In this document: one piece after another, positions 24,327 through 34,278 of the stretch
Position numbering within the stretch: position 1 is the stretch's first letter
Layout of the letters: each line of letters opens with the position of its first letter
Origin: Candidatus Mediterraneibacter intestinipullorum
Lineage (GTDB): Bacteria > Bacillota > Clostridia > Lachnospirales > Lachnospiraceae
Assembly (NCBI GenBank): GCA_019118665.1
Contig: DWYM01000093.1
Location: forward strand, 1-64,000
Direction: 5' to 3'
Length of the DNA: 64,000 bases
Program-made: the position numbers and the translations under genes
Notes under the pieces: model-generated
Told to the model about the DNA's origin: nothing
Databases searched by the model: none
The model's input: the letters and a program-made list of their open reading frames with translations, nothing else

Positions 24327-25267
24327 CCTGAAGGGGCGCCAAATCTATGTTCCATCAGCATGGTGAGATATTTTTCATACTCTGCCCCTTCATTCCTCGG
24401 CACTCCGTCCCTGACGGCATCCCGGATTGCCAGCTCGATCATTTCTCCTGCCAGCTTCATGTCTTCCGCAAGGTCATCTCCCCGCGCTTTTCCTCCCGCG
24501 ATCACGGAAGCAAACAGATCTCCTGTTCCTGAATAGCCCTCCCCGATGAACGGATGCGCGCGGAACTCTGCCCTGTCTTTTGTGACAGCGAGATTACCCA
24601 TCTTTTCCCTGCCGTCTGCTCTGTCTGTAAAGTGGATTCCGGTGACGACCACCTGTGACGGTCCGCCCTGCATCACATGCCGGGCAAGTTTTTCCGCTGT
24701 CTCCACGATCCTTTTTCCATCATTCCCTCTTCCATCCCGGAGAGCTCCCGCATTCTCATGCGCATGTGCCTCCTGCTCCGCTGCTCCTGCGTTTTTCGCG
24801 ATCTGACTGGGATCTGTGTCGGTCAACAGGCACAGCTCGGTCAGGTTCGGGGTAATAATATCCGCCCGCTGTACCAGACGTTTCATCTCCTCCTGAAACT
24901 CTGATGAGAAAATAGAGAACCTTTCACCATTGTCGCCCATGATCGGATCGACAAGGAGAAAGGTATCCTCTCTGTGAAATACGTCCAGAAAATCAATGGC
25001 TCTCCCGATCTGGAGGCAGCCTGACATAAATCCCATGTAGATTCCGTCAAACCGGACGTCCATCTTCTCCCATTCTCTCTGGATCTTCCCCATCTTATCC
25101 GTATAGTCGTCATAGAAATAGCTGGGGTAGCCGGTCTGCGCGCTCAAAACAGCCGTCGGCAGAGGACAGGGCTGCACTCCCATGGCAGCGATCACCGAGA
25201 CCGCCGCCGTAAGGGAACACCGCCCGAAACCGGACAGATCATTTATCACTGCGATCTTCTTTGTCAT
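24311..25267 (-). CDS. Pyridoxal/pyridoxamine kinase (PdxY-type)
   Basis: Phosphorylates vitamin B6 vitamers in the cytosol (salvage to pyridoxal 5'-phosphate). The ATG at 25267 follows GGGAG. The 318-residue protein starts with KKIAVINDLSGFGRCSLTAA and has the ribokinase-fold anion hole GYSGTGDLFAS near residue 255 with the catalytic Asp. A 35-residue insert rich in Ala, Glu and His (KNAGAAEQEAHAHENAGALRDG region) separates the lid from the core and is unusual. The last codons lie in a long terminator hairpin. It lies downstream of the GH13 gene on the same strand. Confidence 0.9.
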   Translation of the reverse strand: MTKKIAVINDLSGFGRCSLTAAVSVIAAMGVQPCPLPTAVLSAQTGYPSYFYDDYTDKMGKIQREWEKMDVRFDGIYMGFMSGCLQIGRAIDFLDVFHREDTFLLVDPIMGDNGERFSIFSSEFQEEMKRLVQRADIITPNLTELCLLTDTDPSQIAKNAGAAEQEAHAHENAGALRDGRGNDGKRIVETAEKLARHVMQGGPSQVVVTGIHFTDRADGREKMGNLAVTKDRAEFRAHPFIGEGYSGTGDLFASVIAGGKARGDDLAEDMKLAGEMIELAIRDAVRDGVPRNEGAEYEKYLTMLMEHRFGAPSGSGEI

Positions 25268-25330
25268 ACTTTTCTCCCATAAAGGGCTGACCCCTTTTGC
25301 CGCTGTTTTCACAATACTCTAAATCTTCTT

Positions 25331-27382
25331 CTAAATCTCAGTCCTGGCGATCGGCTTCAATACGGCCGCGGAGTGCCGCCCCATATTGATCACGATCTCG
25401 CCGTTTTCCACGATATATTCATCATAAGCGGTCGTATAGCCGTTCTCATAGGTATATATGAGCCGTTTCATCCTGCCTTCTTTCGGCATGCCGGACAGCC
25501 AGACAGGAACCGTCACCTCTTTCAGTTCCTTGCTGTTGTTGAGGACGACAACGATCTGTTCATCCCCCTGGAACCTTGCGTAAGCGAGAATATTATAGTC
25601 TGCGGTGAGGAGCTTGATGGATCCCTTCTTCAGCGGTGTTTCTTCTTTATGGATCCGGATCATCTCTTTGTGAAATTCCAGCAGTTCTTTATCTTCATTT
25701 CCCCATGGAAATGTCCGCCTGTTGTCCGGATCTGTGAATCCGCACACCCCGACCTCATCTCCGTAGTAGATCGTGGGCGCGCCCACCCAGGTCATCTGCA
25801 CTGTCACGGCCTCCCGCATGACCGCGTGGTTTACGCCTTCCTCAGCCGCCTTGGAACCCGCATGCTCCACACGCCCCACGATATGATTCGTGCGCGTAAG
25901 AAATCTGGAGTGATCGTGGTTGGACAGCTCATTCATCGCCACTTGAAGAGACGGCGTGAGCATGCTCGCCATGAAATGCCGCATGGCTCCCACGAAGTTG
26001 TCCGGATTGCCCCACAGATCAGTACGCCGCTCATCGCTGTGCTTTTCCATACCGGTGAGGAACCATGTGAGAGGCTCCATGAAGGCGTCATAATTCATGA
26101 CACTGTCCCATTCGTCTCCCTGGAGCCATTCAGCTGGATCGCCGTAGTGCTCCGCCAGTATGACCGCCTCCGGATTCGCCGCTTTTACTTCCTTGCGGAA
26201 GCGTTTCCAGAACATGTGGTTATACTCATTGCTGCACCCCAGATCCGCCGCAACATCAAGACGCCAGCCGTCAACATTATAGGGCGGAGAAACCCATTTC
26301 TTTCCAATGTCCATTATATATTGCTCAAGTTCCGGTGAATCTTCATATGAAAGCTTAGGGAGCGTATCATGTCCCCACCAGCCGTCATAGCTGCCATTAT
26401 ACGGCCATGCCTCGTTCCGGTTATCAGAAAAATGGAAAAATTCCCTGTATGGGCTGTCAGCGCTTACATATGCGCCCTTCGGATATTCGGGCTGCTGCTC
26501 ATAAATACGTTCCCGGTCCATCCACTTATTAAACGAACCGCAGTGATTGAACACTCCGTCCAGTATCACCCGCATCCCTCTCTTGTGCATCTCTTCTACC
26601 AGGCAGGCGAACAGCTTATTGCTCGCCTCCAGATTCCGGATATCTCCCGTCCGTTTCTGGTACTTTGTCGCATGGGCATTATCTCCGTTGCCTTCCGGAA
26701 GCGTTTCCCCTCCGTCCTCAACGATCTTACCATAATGAGGATCGATATAGTCATAGTCCTGGATATCATATTTATGATTGGAGGGCGACACGAACAGCGG
26801 ATTGAAGTAGATCACCTCCACACCCAGCTCCTGCAGATAATCCAGTTTATCCATAACTCCCTGGAGATCGCCTCCGTAAAAATTATGGATATCCCTCGCG
26901 GCAGGCACCTGGTTCCAGTCCCTTATCCTGGCGCTTGGCTCTCCGATATAAATATATTCCCTGTCCTCCACGTCATTAGAAGGGTCTCCATTACAAAAAC
27001 GATCCACAAAGATCTGGTACATGACCGCTCCCTTTGCCCAGTCAGGTGTGGAAAATCCGGGCACAATGGTAAACGCATAGTAATCTTCCCTGTGGTCTGA
27101 CACCCCATACCGGTTAAAATAACAGATCTGTTCACCTTTCTTTACTTCAAATGAATAACGGAAAGGCTCTGTCCCGAGCTGCCATTCGATCTCATAGAAA
27201 TCAAATTCATCCCCTGAGAGCACTTTCCACATCGCATGGCTGGATTCCCCGACAAGAAGATTCACTTCTTCCACATCATTATGTGCAGTCCGAAAGCGCA
27301 GGCGCACCACGGCGTTTGCCTCCGGCTCCGCCGGAATGACATAATCCTGCGTTCCATCACAGAACAGCGCGTCTCTGTTCAT
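25331..27382 (-). CDS. GH13 maltodextrin hydrolase (neopullulanase/cyclomaltodextrinase-like)
   Basis: 683-residue alpha-glucan hydrolase without a signal peptide, so probably cytosolic. The N-terminal beta-sandwich (about 1-110) resembles CBM34. The barrel shows region I DGVFNHCG (275-282), region II GWRLDVAAD with nucleophile Asp376, region III ILAEHYGD with acid Glu411, and region IV LSNHDHSRF with Asp490. It would trim imported linear or cyclic maltodextrins. The spacer to ftsH is 13 bp, so it may be transcribed with the upstream housekeeping run. Exact specificity is not decidable by eye. Confidence 0.9.
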   Translation of the reverse strand: MNRDALFCDGTQDYVIPAEPEANAVVRLRFRTAHNDVEEVNLLVGESSHAMWKVLSGDEFDFYEIEWQLGTEPFRYSFEVKKGEQICYFNRYGVSDHREDYYAFTIVPGFSTPDWAKGAVMYQIFVDRFCNGDPSNDVEDREYIYIGEPSARIRDWNQVPAARDIHNFYGGDLQGVMDKLDYLQELGVEVIYFNPLFVSPSNHKYDIQDYDYIDPHYGKIVEDGGETLPEGNGDNAHATKYQKRTGDIRNLEASNKLFACLVEEMHKRGMRVILDGVFNHCGSFNKWMDRERIYEQQPEYPKGAYVSADSPYREFFHFSDNRNEAWPYNGSYDGWWGHDTLPKLSYEDSPELEQYIMDIGKKWVSPPYNVDGWRLDVAADLGCSNEYNHMFWKRFRKEVKAANPEAVILAEHYGDPAEWLQGDEWDSVMNYDAFMEPLTWFLTGMEKHSDERRTDLWGNPDNFVGAMRHFMASMLTPSLQVAMNELSNHDHSRFLTRTNHIVGRVEHAGSKAAEEGVNHAVMREAVTVQMTWVGAPTIYYGDEVGVCGFTDPDNRRTFPWGNEDKELLEFHKEMIRIHKEETPLKKGSIKLLTADYNILAYARFQGDEQIVVVLNNSKELKEVTVPVWLSGMPKEGRMKRLIYTYENGYTTAYDEYIVENGEIVINMGRHSAAVLKPIARTEI

Positions 27383-27395
27383 AGATTAAGCCCCC

Positions 27396-29231
27396 TTATG
27401 TCTCGCTGTCCTCATCAAATAATGCCTCAAACTCGCTCCTTGTTATCTTTTCCTTCTCTAACAGGAGTTTTGCGCATGCCTCCAGGACATCATGGTGATC
27501 CTGAATGATCCTGCGCGCTCTTGCATAACACTCATCGATGATCCGCTTTACTTCTTCATCGATCGTCCCTGCCACCTTCTCGCCATATCCGCGGGAAGTG
27601 TGTCCGAAATCTCTTCCGATGAATACTTCGTCGCTGTCATTGTCATAATTGATCAGGCCAAGGCGCTCAGACATGCCGAACTTGGTGATCATGGATTTGG
27701 CGATCGCCGTCGCCTGCTTGATATCCTGGGAAGCGCCTGTGGTGATGTCATCGAATATCTCCTCTTCCGCCACACGGCCACCCAGCGACACCGTGATCTC
27801 CTGGAGCATATGCCCCTTTGTATTAAACATATCATCCTTCTCCGGCAGAGGCATGGTGTACCCACCTGCTCCTCCGGTGGGGATAATGGATACGCTGTAC
27901 ACAGGTCCCACGTCAGGAAGCACATGGAACAGGATCGCGTGTCCCGCCTCATGGTAAGCCGTGATCCGCCGTTCCTTTTCAGAGACGATGCGGCTCTTCT
28001 TCTCCGGTCCGATGCCCACTTTTACAAAGGCATGACGGATATCCTGCTGCTGGATGAACACTCTGTTGTCCTTTGCGGCCAGGATGGCAGCCTCATTTAA
28101 CAGGTTTTCAAGATCCGCTCCGGTAAATCCCGCGGTTGTCTGCGCGATCTGCCGCAGATCCACGTCATCGCCCAGGGGCTTGTTCTTTGCGTGTACCTTC
28201 AGGATTTCTTCTCTTCCGCCCACATCCGGACGCCCTACGATCACATTCCGGTCAAACCGTCCGGGACGCAGGATCGCCGGATCGAGGATGTCCTTCCGGT
28301 TCGTGGCTGCCATGACGATAATGCCTTCATTCACTCCAAAACCATCCATCTCCACAAGGAGCTGGTTCAGCGTCTGCTCTCTCTCGTCATGTCCTCCGCC
28401 GAGACCGCTTCCCCGCCGTCTCGCTACCGCGTCGATCTCATCGATAAACACAATGCACGGAGCGTTCTTCTTCGCGTCCTGGAACAGATCGCGCACCCGG
28501 GACGCGCCCACGCCGACGAACATTTCCACGAAATCCGAACCTGAGATACTGAAAAACGGCACTCCCGCCTCACCTGCCACGGCCTTCGCCAGCAGCGTCT
28601 TTCCGGTTCCCGGCGGCCCCTCCAGGAGCACTCCCTTCGGGATCCTTGCCCCGAGCTGCACATATTTCTTTGGGGCCTTCAGGAAATCCACGATCTCCTC
28701 CAGCTCTTCTTTTTCTTCCTTCAGACCTGCCACGTCCGAGAAGGTGACCTTGATCTCATCCTGCCCCGCCATTCTTGCGCGGCTCTTGCCAAAGTTCATT
28801 GCCTTTGCATTTGCCCCGCCGTTCTGGCGGTTCATCAGATAAAAGATGAGAAAGACTCCCGCCAGCGTCACCAGCAGCGGAAGAAAGACTGTTGTCAGCA
28901 CAGACTCCTCCGGTATCGCGGAGATATCATACTCTACTTCCTGCTTATCCAGCAGGCTCCTTACTTCTTCCACATCAGAGACATTGACCGTCCGCGCCCC
29001 ATCTTCATTTTTCAGCATGAAGGACACCGTACCTGTCGGCACGGCGCGGTTCAGGTCAATATATACATCTGTCACATTGTCCCGCTCTACCTGGGTGACA
29101 AACTCCGTATAAGGCATCTCCTGCCGGTGCATCTGCATCCTGCCCGCCATCCAGAGAGCCGCCGCCACGATCACAATGAACATCAGGACCGTGGATATGT
29201 TAATGCTCCTGTATTTCCTGTTATTATCCAA
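27396..29231 (-). CDS. ftsH: ATP-dependent zinc metalloprotease FtsH
   Basis: Membrane-bound AAA+ protease for quality control. It has two N-terminal membrane helices (about residues 13-32 and 113-133), AAA Walker A GPPGTGKT (205-212), Walker B IVFIDEID, the second region of homology, and the zinc motif HEAGH (427-431). 611 residues, normal size. The start is TTG at 29231, supported by AAGGAG nine bases upstream and the conserved N-terminal layout. It follows hpt by 14 bp, the classic tilS-hpt-ftsH order. Confidence 0.97.
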   Translation of the reverse strand: MDNNRKYRSINISTVLMFIVIVAAALWMAGRMQMHRQEMPYTEFVTQVERDNVTDVYIDLNRAVPTGTVSFMLKNEDGARTVNVSDVEEVRSLLDKQEVEYDISAIPEESVLTTVFLPLLVTLAGVFLIFYLMNRQNGGANAKAMNFGKSRARMAGQDEIKVTFSDVAGLKEEKEELEEIVDFLKAPKKYVQLGARIPKGVLLEGPPGTGKTLLAKAVAGEAGVPFFSISGSDFVEMFVGVGASRVRDLFQDAKKNAPCIVFIDEIDAVARRRGSGLGGGHDEREQTLNQLLVEMDGFGVNEGIIVMAATNRKDILDPAILRPGRFDRNVIVGRPDVGGREEILKVHAKNKPLGDDVDLRQIAQTTAGFTGADLENLLNEAAILAAKDNRVFIQQQDIRHAFVKVGIGPEKKSRIVSEKERRITAYHEAGHAILFHVLPDVGPVYSVSIIPTGGAGGYTMPLPEKDDMFNTKGHMLQEITVSLGGRVAEEEIFDDITTGASQDIKQATAIAKSMITKFGMSERLGLINYDNDSDEVFIGRDFGHTSRGYGEKVAGTIDEEVKRIIDECYARARRIIQDHHDVLEACAKLLLEKEKITRSEFEALFDEDSET

Positions 29232-29245
29232 AATTCTGCTCCTTC

Positions 29246-29773
29246 CTATTCCACGCCTTCCACTACTCCGATGTAAGGAAGGTTTCTATACTTCTGGGCA
29301 TAATCAAGCCCATACCCGACCACGAATTTATCCGGGATCTCAAATCCGCAGTAATCCACCTTCACGTCCTTCACTCTCCGCTCCGGTTTGTCCAGCAGCG
29401 CACACAAATGCATGCTGGCGGGATTCCTCTTTTTAAGGACGTCCATGAGATAATACAGTGTGTTTCCGGAATCAATGATATCCTCAACGATCAACACTTC
29501 TTTGTTCTCGATGGATTCGTCCAGATCCTTCGCGATGCGCACAACGCCGCTGGAAGCCGTTCCATCGCCATAGCTTCCCACACACATAAAATCCATGGAT
29601 ACCGGCACTGTGATCCTCTTTGCCAGCTCACACATAAAAAAGACGCCGCCTTTTAATACGCAGATAAGATGAACCTGCTTTCCGGCATAATCCGCACTGA
29701 TCCTCTCCCCCAGTTCCCTGATCCTCTCATCAACCTTGTCTTCAGGAATCAGCACCCTGATCGTCTCTGCCAT
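29246..29773 (-). CDS. hpt: Hypoxanthine phosphoribosyltransferase
   Basis: Purine salvage enzyme (hypoxanthine/guanine plus PRPP). The PRPP-binding signature [15 protein letters not shown] (about residues 93-107) and the C-terminal [19 protein letters not shown] are typical; 175 residues. GGAGG precedes the ATG. Its start lies 32 bp inside the tilS 3' end, so translation is coupled. In B. subtilis TilS and HprT are reported to interact, which fits the overlap. Confidence 0.96.
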   Translation of the reverse strand: MAETIRVLIPEDKVDERIRELGERISADYAGKQVHLICVLKGGVFFMCELAKRITVPVSMDFMCVGSYGDGTASSGVVRIAKDLDESIENKEVLIVEDIIDSGNTLYYLMDVLKKRNPASMHLCALLDKPERRVKDVKVDYCGFEIPDKFVVGYGLDYAQKYRNLPYIGVVEGVE

Positions 29774-31250
29774 TTTCTTTCTCCTCCGTTATCTTTATCT
29801 CAAGAACTGTTTTTGTCCTGCTGCTGATATGGCACGCGCGGCTCATCCGGCGTCCGGGGATCCAGATGATGTGTTCCCCATCGGCAATGAGCAGCATACG
29901 CTCCCTTTCTTTCCGCGGGATCTTTTCATTGACAAAAAAAGATTTCAGCTTCTGCCGGCTTCCCTTCTCATCAATGATGAGGTAATCACCGCTTTGCCGC
30001 GTCCTCGCGGAAAGACTGTATTTTATTATATCATAATCAAACCATTTCGTGTAGCTTTTTTGCCGGATCCCTTCTGCCTCTGAAACGTCCGCGTTTTCGA
30101 TGATCCGGCAGGTGATGATCTGTCCTGTGCCGGGGATCTCCACTCTGCCCGGAACTTTCAGAGAAACCGTAAATCCATCCCTACTATCCGGTTCTTCCCC
30201 ATCCTCTACGGCTCCGCCGCACTGTTTGATCCTCACTCCGTCATATGTCCGTTCTGCTTTTATGCCTCCCGGCAGATCCAGCGCACGCCCGGTCTGCCTG
30301 TCAAAAAGCTCTGCCAGGGCCGCGATATGGACCGCTCCGATGTCGCGCTCCTGCCCTCTTACATATGCGAGGCTTTTCCGGATGAGCTGTTTCTGCACGG
30401 CCGGCGCCTCCTTCTGAAACGCCTCCCTGTTTATCTCCAGCCCCCTTGCTTCTCCAGTGTGCGCCGCAGCCTCGTCCCCGGCGCTCTGTCCGGCTTTTCC
30501 GATTTCCACGCAGTTCTCCCACGCCCGGTCTGCGCCCTGCTCCAGATAATCCCACACCTCGCGGGCCTGCCGGGACAGCTCATCCAGATGCTCCGCGGTC
30601 CTGGGATTGACCTGTTCCCCGAAGACCGGCAGGATATTGTGCCGGATCCGGTTTCTCGTATAATCGTTCTCACTGTTTGTAGCGTCCTCGCGCCAGGAGA
30701 TCACTTTTGCCCTGAGATAGCCCTCTGTCTGAATCCGGGTGAGCACAAGGAGCGGGCGGATCCATTTTCCCGCTGTCGGGCGGATGCCCCCCAGCCCCTT
30801 CAGCCCTGTTCCCCGCGCCATATTCCAGAGCACGGTCTCCGCATTGTCATCCCTGTGATGGGCGGTCGCGATCTTCGTGCCTCCGTCCTCGCGGCACATA
30901 AGGCAGAACGCCTCCCGGCGGGCCGTTCTCCCCGCCTCCTCAGGAGATTGTTTCCGGTTTCTGGCAATTAATTCCACATCTTCGTGAAAAAACCGGCAGG
31001 GCACTTTCAGATCCCGGCACAGTTGTCTCACATACGCCTCGTCCCCATCCGCGTCCGCGCCCCGCAGCCCATGATTCACATGGCACACCTTTACCTGAAA
31101 TCCCAGCCTTTCACGCAGGGCGCAGAGCACAAAAAGCAGGCATACCGAGTCTGCTCCGCCCGATACACCTGCGATTACCACGTCACCCTTCCCGATCATG
31201 CCGTGTTTCCTGATAAACTGTTCCACTTCTTTCTCTTCATTTCTCATCAT
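29742..31250 (-). CDS. tilS: tRNA(Ile)-lysidine synthetase
   Basis: Modifies C34 of the CAU-anticodon tRNA(Ile) with lysine and ATP, essential for AUA decoding. N-type PP-loop GVSGGADSVCLL at about residues 28-39; the HHRDDNAET and DATNSENDYTRNRIRHNILP motifs follow. The substrate-binding domains are present (502 residues). The end overlaps hpt by 32 bp. It is co-oriented with the sporulation/division run to the right, after a 47-bp gap from the SpoIIE-like gene. Confidence 0.95.
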   Translation of the reverse strand: MMRNEEKEVEQFIRKHGMIGKGDVVIAGVSGGADSVCLLFVLCALRERLGFQVKVCHVNHGLRGADADGDEAYVRQLCRDLKVPCRFFHEDVELIARNRKQSPEEAGRTARREAFCLMCREDGGTKIATAHHRDDNAETVLWNMARGTGLKGLGGIRPTAGKWIRPLLVLTRIQTEGYLRAKVISWREDATNSENDYTRNRIRHNILPVFGEQVNPRTAEHLDELSRQAREVWDYLEQGADRAWENCVEIGKAGQSAGDEAAAHTGEARGLEINREAFQKEAPAVQKQLIRKSLAYVRGQERDIGAVHIAALAELFDRQTGRALDLPGGIKAERTYDGVRIKQCGGAVEDGEEPDSRDGFTVSLKVPGRVEIPGTGQIITCRIIENADVSEAEGIRQKSYTKWFDYDIIKYSLSARTRQSGDYLIIDEKGSRQKLKSFFVNEKIPRKERERMLLIADGEHIIWIPGRRMSRACHISSRTKTVLEIKITEEKENGRDDQGADS

Positions 31251-31297
31251 ATGTAAACTATAACGAATTCATTCCCAAAAGTAAAGAGGCTGCGCCA

Positions 31298-32695
31298 CTA
31301 TGACTCCCACAATCCCACCGCCAGCACTGTCATGTCGTCCGCCGGCTCTTTTCCGGTCCATGCCAGCACCTGTTCCAGTATATGATGGGCCATTTCTTTC
31401 GGATTGCTGATCGCGCTCCCCTGTATGATGGTCTCCAGGAGGATATCCTGCTCCCCCACCGGCAGCGCGTCCAGCACGCCGTCTGTCACCATGATGACAA
31501 AATCACCGTCCTCCAGCTTCCTCTTCACGGAATCGATCTCGATATGGTTCATCACGCCGATGGGCAGGCTGGTGGAGCTCAAATGCTCTACACTGTCCTT
31601 TTTCTTGATGAATGTAGAGGACGCCCCTGCTTTTATGATCTCACACTCTCCTGTGTACAGGTCGAACACCGTCATGTCCACCGTGGAATAATGGATCTCC
31701 TCCCTGCCCATGACGAGCGTGGTATTGATCATCTGGATCGCTGTCTCCTCGGGAAATCCGGCGGCCAGCAGCTCCTCCAAGAGCTCGATGACCAGCGTGC
31801 TCTCCCGGCACGCCTCCTCCCCGGACCCCATTCCGTCAGAGAGCACAACGCCTTTCCTGCCTCCGGGCATGTCCATCATGGAGAAATTATCTCCTGAAAT
31901 ATTGGAACATCCCTTGCCGATGCGGGCTGTTCCCTGCATCGTGTAAAACGCCGGGCCCTCCCTGCAGACAACGGTCATATACCTGGGCCCCAGCATCTGA
32001 GCGCTGTCCCCCGGAAGCACGAAACGCCTCCCCGCTGCCTCTGACACGGCTCGTACCACTTCTTTCACTGAGACCTTCTGCTTCTTCATGCTCCGCGCGG
32101 TCACATGGATCTCATACTTGCCTTCTCCGTTCATAAAGAAATGGGTATACAGTACACGGATGTCCTTTTTCTTCAGGGCGGAGGCGATCTTCTTCTCCAG
32201 CCGCTCGTCCGTAAATATGCTGTTCTCCAGCTCTTTGGCCGTGTGCTGCATCATATCAGCGAACGTATCCAACTGGATCGCGCAGCTCTCCCTGCTCCTC
32301 GCCATCCGGTTGACCCAGATAATGTTCTGTCTTGCGCCGTGAAATCCTTCCAGCATCTCCCGCAGAAACCTGGGCGCCATGACGCACCTCTGCATCAGCT
32401 TTCTCTTGGTCTCCGTATTGAGTTCATTTCCATACTTGTCCACAGCGGAAAGCACGTCATATCCCATCTGGTAAGTGTGCACGAAATTCTCTCCCCAGCA
32501 CCAGCCGCATTTCTCACACTTGCCGCATACGTTTTCCCGCACCCTGGAAAATATTTCATCTATTTCTTCTGAAGAAAATGCCTGCCGCTTCTCCTCCAGC
32601 CCAAGAAATGTGCGGGAGAGCTGCCGCAGGGAATGCGCGAATTTTTCTATCTGTTCCACATATGGGCTGCCGTGCAGCGCCTGTCCCTCATTCAT
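31298..32695 (-). CDS. SpoIIE-like PP2C phosphatase lacking the membrane domain
   Basis: 465-residue serine phosphatase. The C-terminal half is a PPM/SpoIIE domain with VVLSDGMGSGEEA, DMTVFDLYTGECEIIKAG and FVIMVTDGVLDAL ending in PADDMTVLAV, the metal-binding aspartates. The N-terminal half has a Cys-rich segment (VCGKCEKCGWCW) and helices matching the regulatory region of SpoIIE, but the ten-helix membrane domain of the about 830-residue B. subtilis protein is absent. Synteny (divIC upstream, tilS downstream) identifies it as the spoIIE locus. It likely dephosphorylates SpoIIAA to free sigma-F. ATG with GGGAG upstream. Confidence 0.88.
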   Translation of the reverse strand: MNEGQALHGSPYVEQIEKFAHSLRQLSRTFLGLEEKRQAFSSEEIDEIFSRVRENVCGKCEKCGWCWGENFVHTYQMGYDVLSAVDKYGNELNTETKRKLMQRCVMAPRFLREMLEGFHGARQNIIWVNRMARSRESCAIQLDTFADMMQHTAKELENSIFTDERLEKKIASALKKKDIRVLYTHFFMNGEGKYEIHVTARSMKKQKVSVKEVVRAVSEAAGRRFVLPGDSAQMLGPRYMTVVCREGPAFYTMQGTARIGKGCSNISGDNFSMMDMPGGRKGVVLSDGMGSGEEACRESTLVIELLEELLAAGFPEETAIQMINTTLVMGREEIHYSTVDMTVFDLYTGECEIIKAGASSTFIKKKDSVEHLSSTSLPIGVMNHIEIDSVKRKLEDGDFVIMVTDGVLDALPVGEQDILLETIIQGSAISNPKEMAHHILEQVLAWTGKEPADDMTVLAVGLWES

Positions 32696-32748
32696 AGTAT
32701 CTGCTCCCTTTCTGTATCAGACGCGGCGGATTGCCGCTGACATAAACA

Positions 32749-32778
32749 AAGACCCCGGGGAATCTCTCCCGGAGTCTT
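32749..32778 (-). terminator. Terminator after divIC
   Basis: Minus strand: AAGACTCCGGG and CCCGGGGTCTT pair over 11 positions (one G-U) followed by TTGTTT. It separates the divIC group from the SpoIIE-like gene. Confidence 0.7.
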
Positions 32779-32818
32779 CATTCGTAAATCTCTGTCTTAA
32801 AATTAAAACCTGTGCCGC

Positions 32819-33157
32819 TTACTCCGCCGGCTTAAACACGATCTCATTCGGATCCACAAGCCCCAGCTTCTCTTCCGCGGTCTCTTTGATATAATCGTCT
32901 GTTGTGACGTACTCTTTAAATTCTTCTACTTCTTTGGCGCGCTGTTCTTCCTCTTTGATCTGCGCCTCCAGCTCTTCCTCCTGTGCCTTGTACTGTGCGT
33001 TCTTCGCGTGCAGCTTCACGGAACCGACCGCGAGCACGCCTGTAAGCACTACAAGTATCATGCAGATAAGGAGAACGCTCCGCTTATGCTGCCCGAGCCT
33101 GTAATTTTTCTTTCTGCTCTTCTTCCTCTCTGCCGTACGTTGTTTGATCTTATTCAT
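32819..33157 (-). CDS. divIC: Septum formation initiator DivIC/FtsB family
   Basis: 112-residue bitopic division protein. A basic cytoplasmic N-terminus (KQRTAERKKSRKKNYRLGQHKRS) is followed by a membrane helix (VLLICMILVVLTGVLAVGSV) and an extracytoplasmic coiled coil (KAQEEELEAQIKEEEQRAKEVEEF). It ends with the conserved AEEKLGLVDPNEIVF motif. The position between yabQ and the spoIIE locus matches divIC in B. subtilis. Confidence 0.93.
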   Translation of the reverse strand: MNKIKQRTAERKKSRKKNYRLGQHKRSVLLICMILVVLTGVLAVGSVKLHAKNAQYKAQEEELEAQIKEEEQRAKEVEEFKEYVTTDDYIKETAEEKLGLVDPNEIVFKPAE

Positions 33158-33226
33158 CCATACTCACCCTGCTTATCAATTTGTAATTTATGCTCCCCAT
33201 TATTAAACTTTATTTTATCCGCTTTC

Positions 33227-33568
33227 TTATTTTTTTTCAAGGCTTTTCTTCTTTCCGGAAACTTTTTTCTCTACCCTGGAAAAAAGTTTTTTCACAGAGC
33301 GCAGGAAAACATACCCCATCCCTGCCCCGCACACCAGGCCAAGCAGAAAAAACCACCGGATACTCCCGAATGTTGTCTCATACATCCTGCTGAAGATATA
33401 GCCGCTGGTCCCGATCCAGAACAAGAAATCCTCCGCGGCCACCACCCGGGGGACATGGGGGATGAGCTTTCTCAGACAGCACAGGAGTTCATACGCAAAC
33501 ATCACGGTCATGCCCGACAGCCCGGCATAGAGGAAAATCCCCGCCTCCGTCCCGATCCCCAGTATCAT
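33227..33568 (-). CDS. yabQ: Spore cortex biosynthesis protein YabQ
   Basis: 113-residue integral membrane protein with about three helices, needed for spore cortex formation in B. subtilis. It starts MILGIGTEAGIFLYAGLSGMTVMFAYELL and ends with a Lys-rich tail. AGGTAGGC lies upstream of the ATG. It follows yabP by nine bases. Identification rests on synteny plus size and topology; sequence motifs in this family are weak. Confidence 0.85.
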   Translation of the reverse strand: MILGIGTEAGIFLYAGLSGMTVMFAYELLCCLRKLIPHVPRVVAAEDFLFWIGTSGYIFSRMYETTFGSIRWFFLLGLVCGAGMGYVFLRSVKKLFSRVEKKVSGKKKSLEKK

Positions 33569-33577
33569 GACCGGCGC

Positions 33578-33862
33578 CTACCTGAACAGTTTTGACAGGA
33601 AGGTCTCATTCGGCTTTCCCGCCTGTGAGATGGCGGAATATGCGATGCTGTCGATGCTTCCCGAGAGATCCACCTCTCCTTTTTCCACACTGAGCCTGTT
33701 CACATGCAGGTCTGTCCCCTTGACCATCAGCATCCCCTGCTCTGTCTCCAGCAGAATCTCATTCAGATCAAAGGAAAGGACGTCGAGCACTCCTGTCACC
33801 ATAGCTGTTTTCCTGTTATTGACCACCAGTTTATGTGTCTTCGCAATACGCTGTTCTTCCAT
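33578..33862 (-). CDS. yabP: Sporulation protein YabP
   Basis: 94-residue YabP/YqfC-type protein made in the mother cell. The ATG at 33862 has GGGAGGGAG upstream and yields the typical start EEQRIAKTHKLVVNNRKTAMVTGVLDVLSFD, followed by LETEQGMLMVKGTDLHVNRLSVEKGEVDLSGSIDSI. The final residues (FLSKLFR) are as usual for the family. It lies between rqcP and yabQ. Confidence 0.93.
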   Translation of the reverse strand: MEEQRIAKTHKLVVNNRKTAMVTGVLDVLSFDLNEILLETEQGMLMVKGTDLHVNRLSVEKGEVDLSGSIDSIAYSAISQAGKPNETFLSKLFR

Positions 33863-33917
33863 CCACACTCCCTCCCACTCTGCTTTTAAATATATGAGGG
33901 GTTGTTTCTGTTTATTC

Positions 33918-34157
33918 CTAAAGATATTTGAACAGGTCTTTCGCGTCCTCTTTTTTTGTCGTCTCACGGACGACCAGCACTTCCACCTTCACCGTTTTCG
34001 TGCCGAAGCCGATCTCGATCACATCCCCTGCCTTTACCTGCGCCGACGCTTTCGCAGGTCTTCCGTTGACCGTGACGCGCCCCGCGTCGCACGCTTCATT
34101 TGCCACAGTCCTCCGCTTTATGAGGCGCGATACTTTCAGAAATTTATCCAAACGCAT
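33918..34157 (-). CDS. rqcP: S4-domain RNA-binding protein RqcP (YabO)
   Basis: 79-residue Hsp15-like factor that binds the obstructed 50S subunit and helps alanine tailing in ribosome quality control. The S4 fold reads MRLDKFLKVSRLIKRRTVANEACDAGRVTVNG. The ATG at 34157 is supported by AAAGGAGG. Position between hup and yabP is the classic location. Confidence 0.94.
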   Translation of the reverse strand: MRLDKFLKVSRLIKRRTVANEACDAGRVTVNGRPAKASAQVKAGDVIEIGFGTKTVKVEVLVVRETTKKEDAKDLFKYL

Positions 34158-34210
34158 TTTCTCTTCCTCCTTTCGGGACCGGAGCCCGATTTTTCCCATA
34201 TATCAGAAAA

Positions 34211-34244
34211 AGCACCTGCGATGCTCCTGGCGCATCGCAAGTGC
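34211..34244 (-). terminator. Intrinsic terminator of hup
   Basis: On the minus strand GCACTTGCGATGC and GCATCGCAGGTGC pair (one G-U) around CCAGGA... and are followed by T5. It lies about 35 bp after the hup stop and should make hup mostly monocistronic. Confidence 0.82.
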
Positions 34245-34278
34245 CTGTCCGTTGTTTTACCTTGAATGTGAGACAGGA

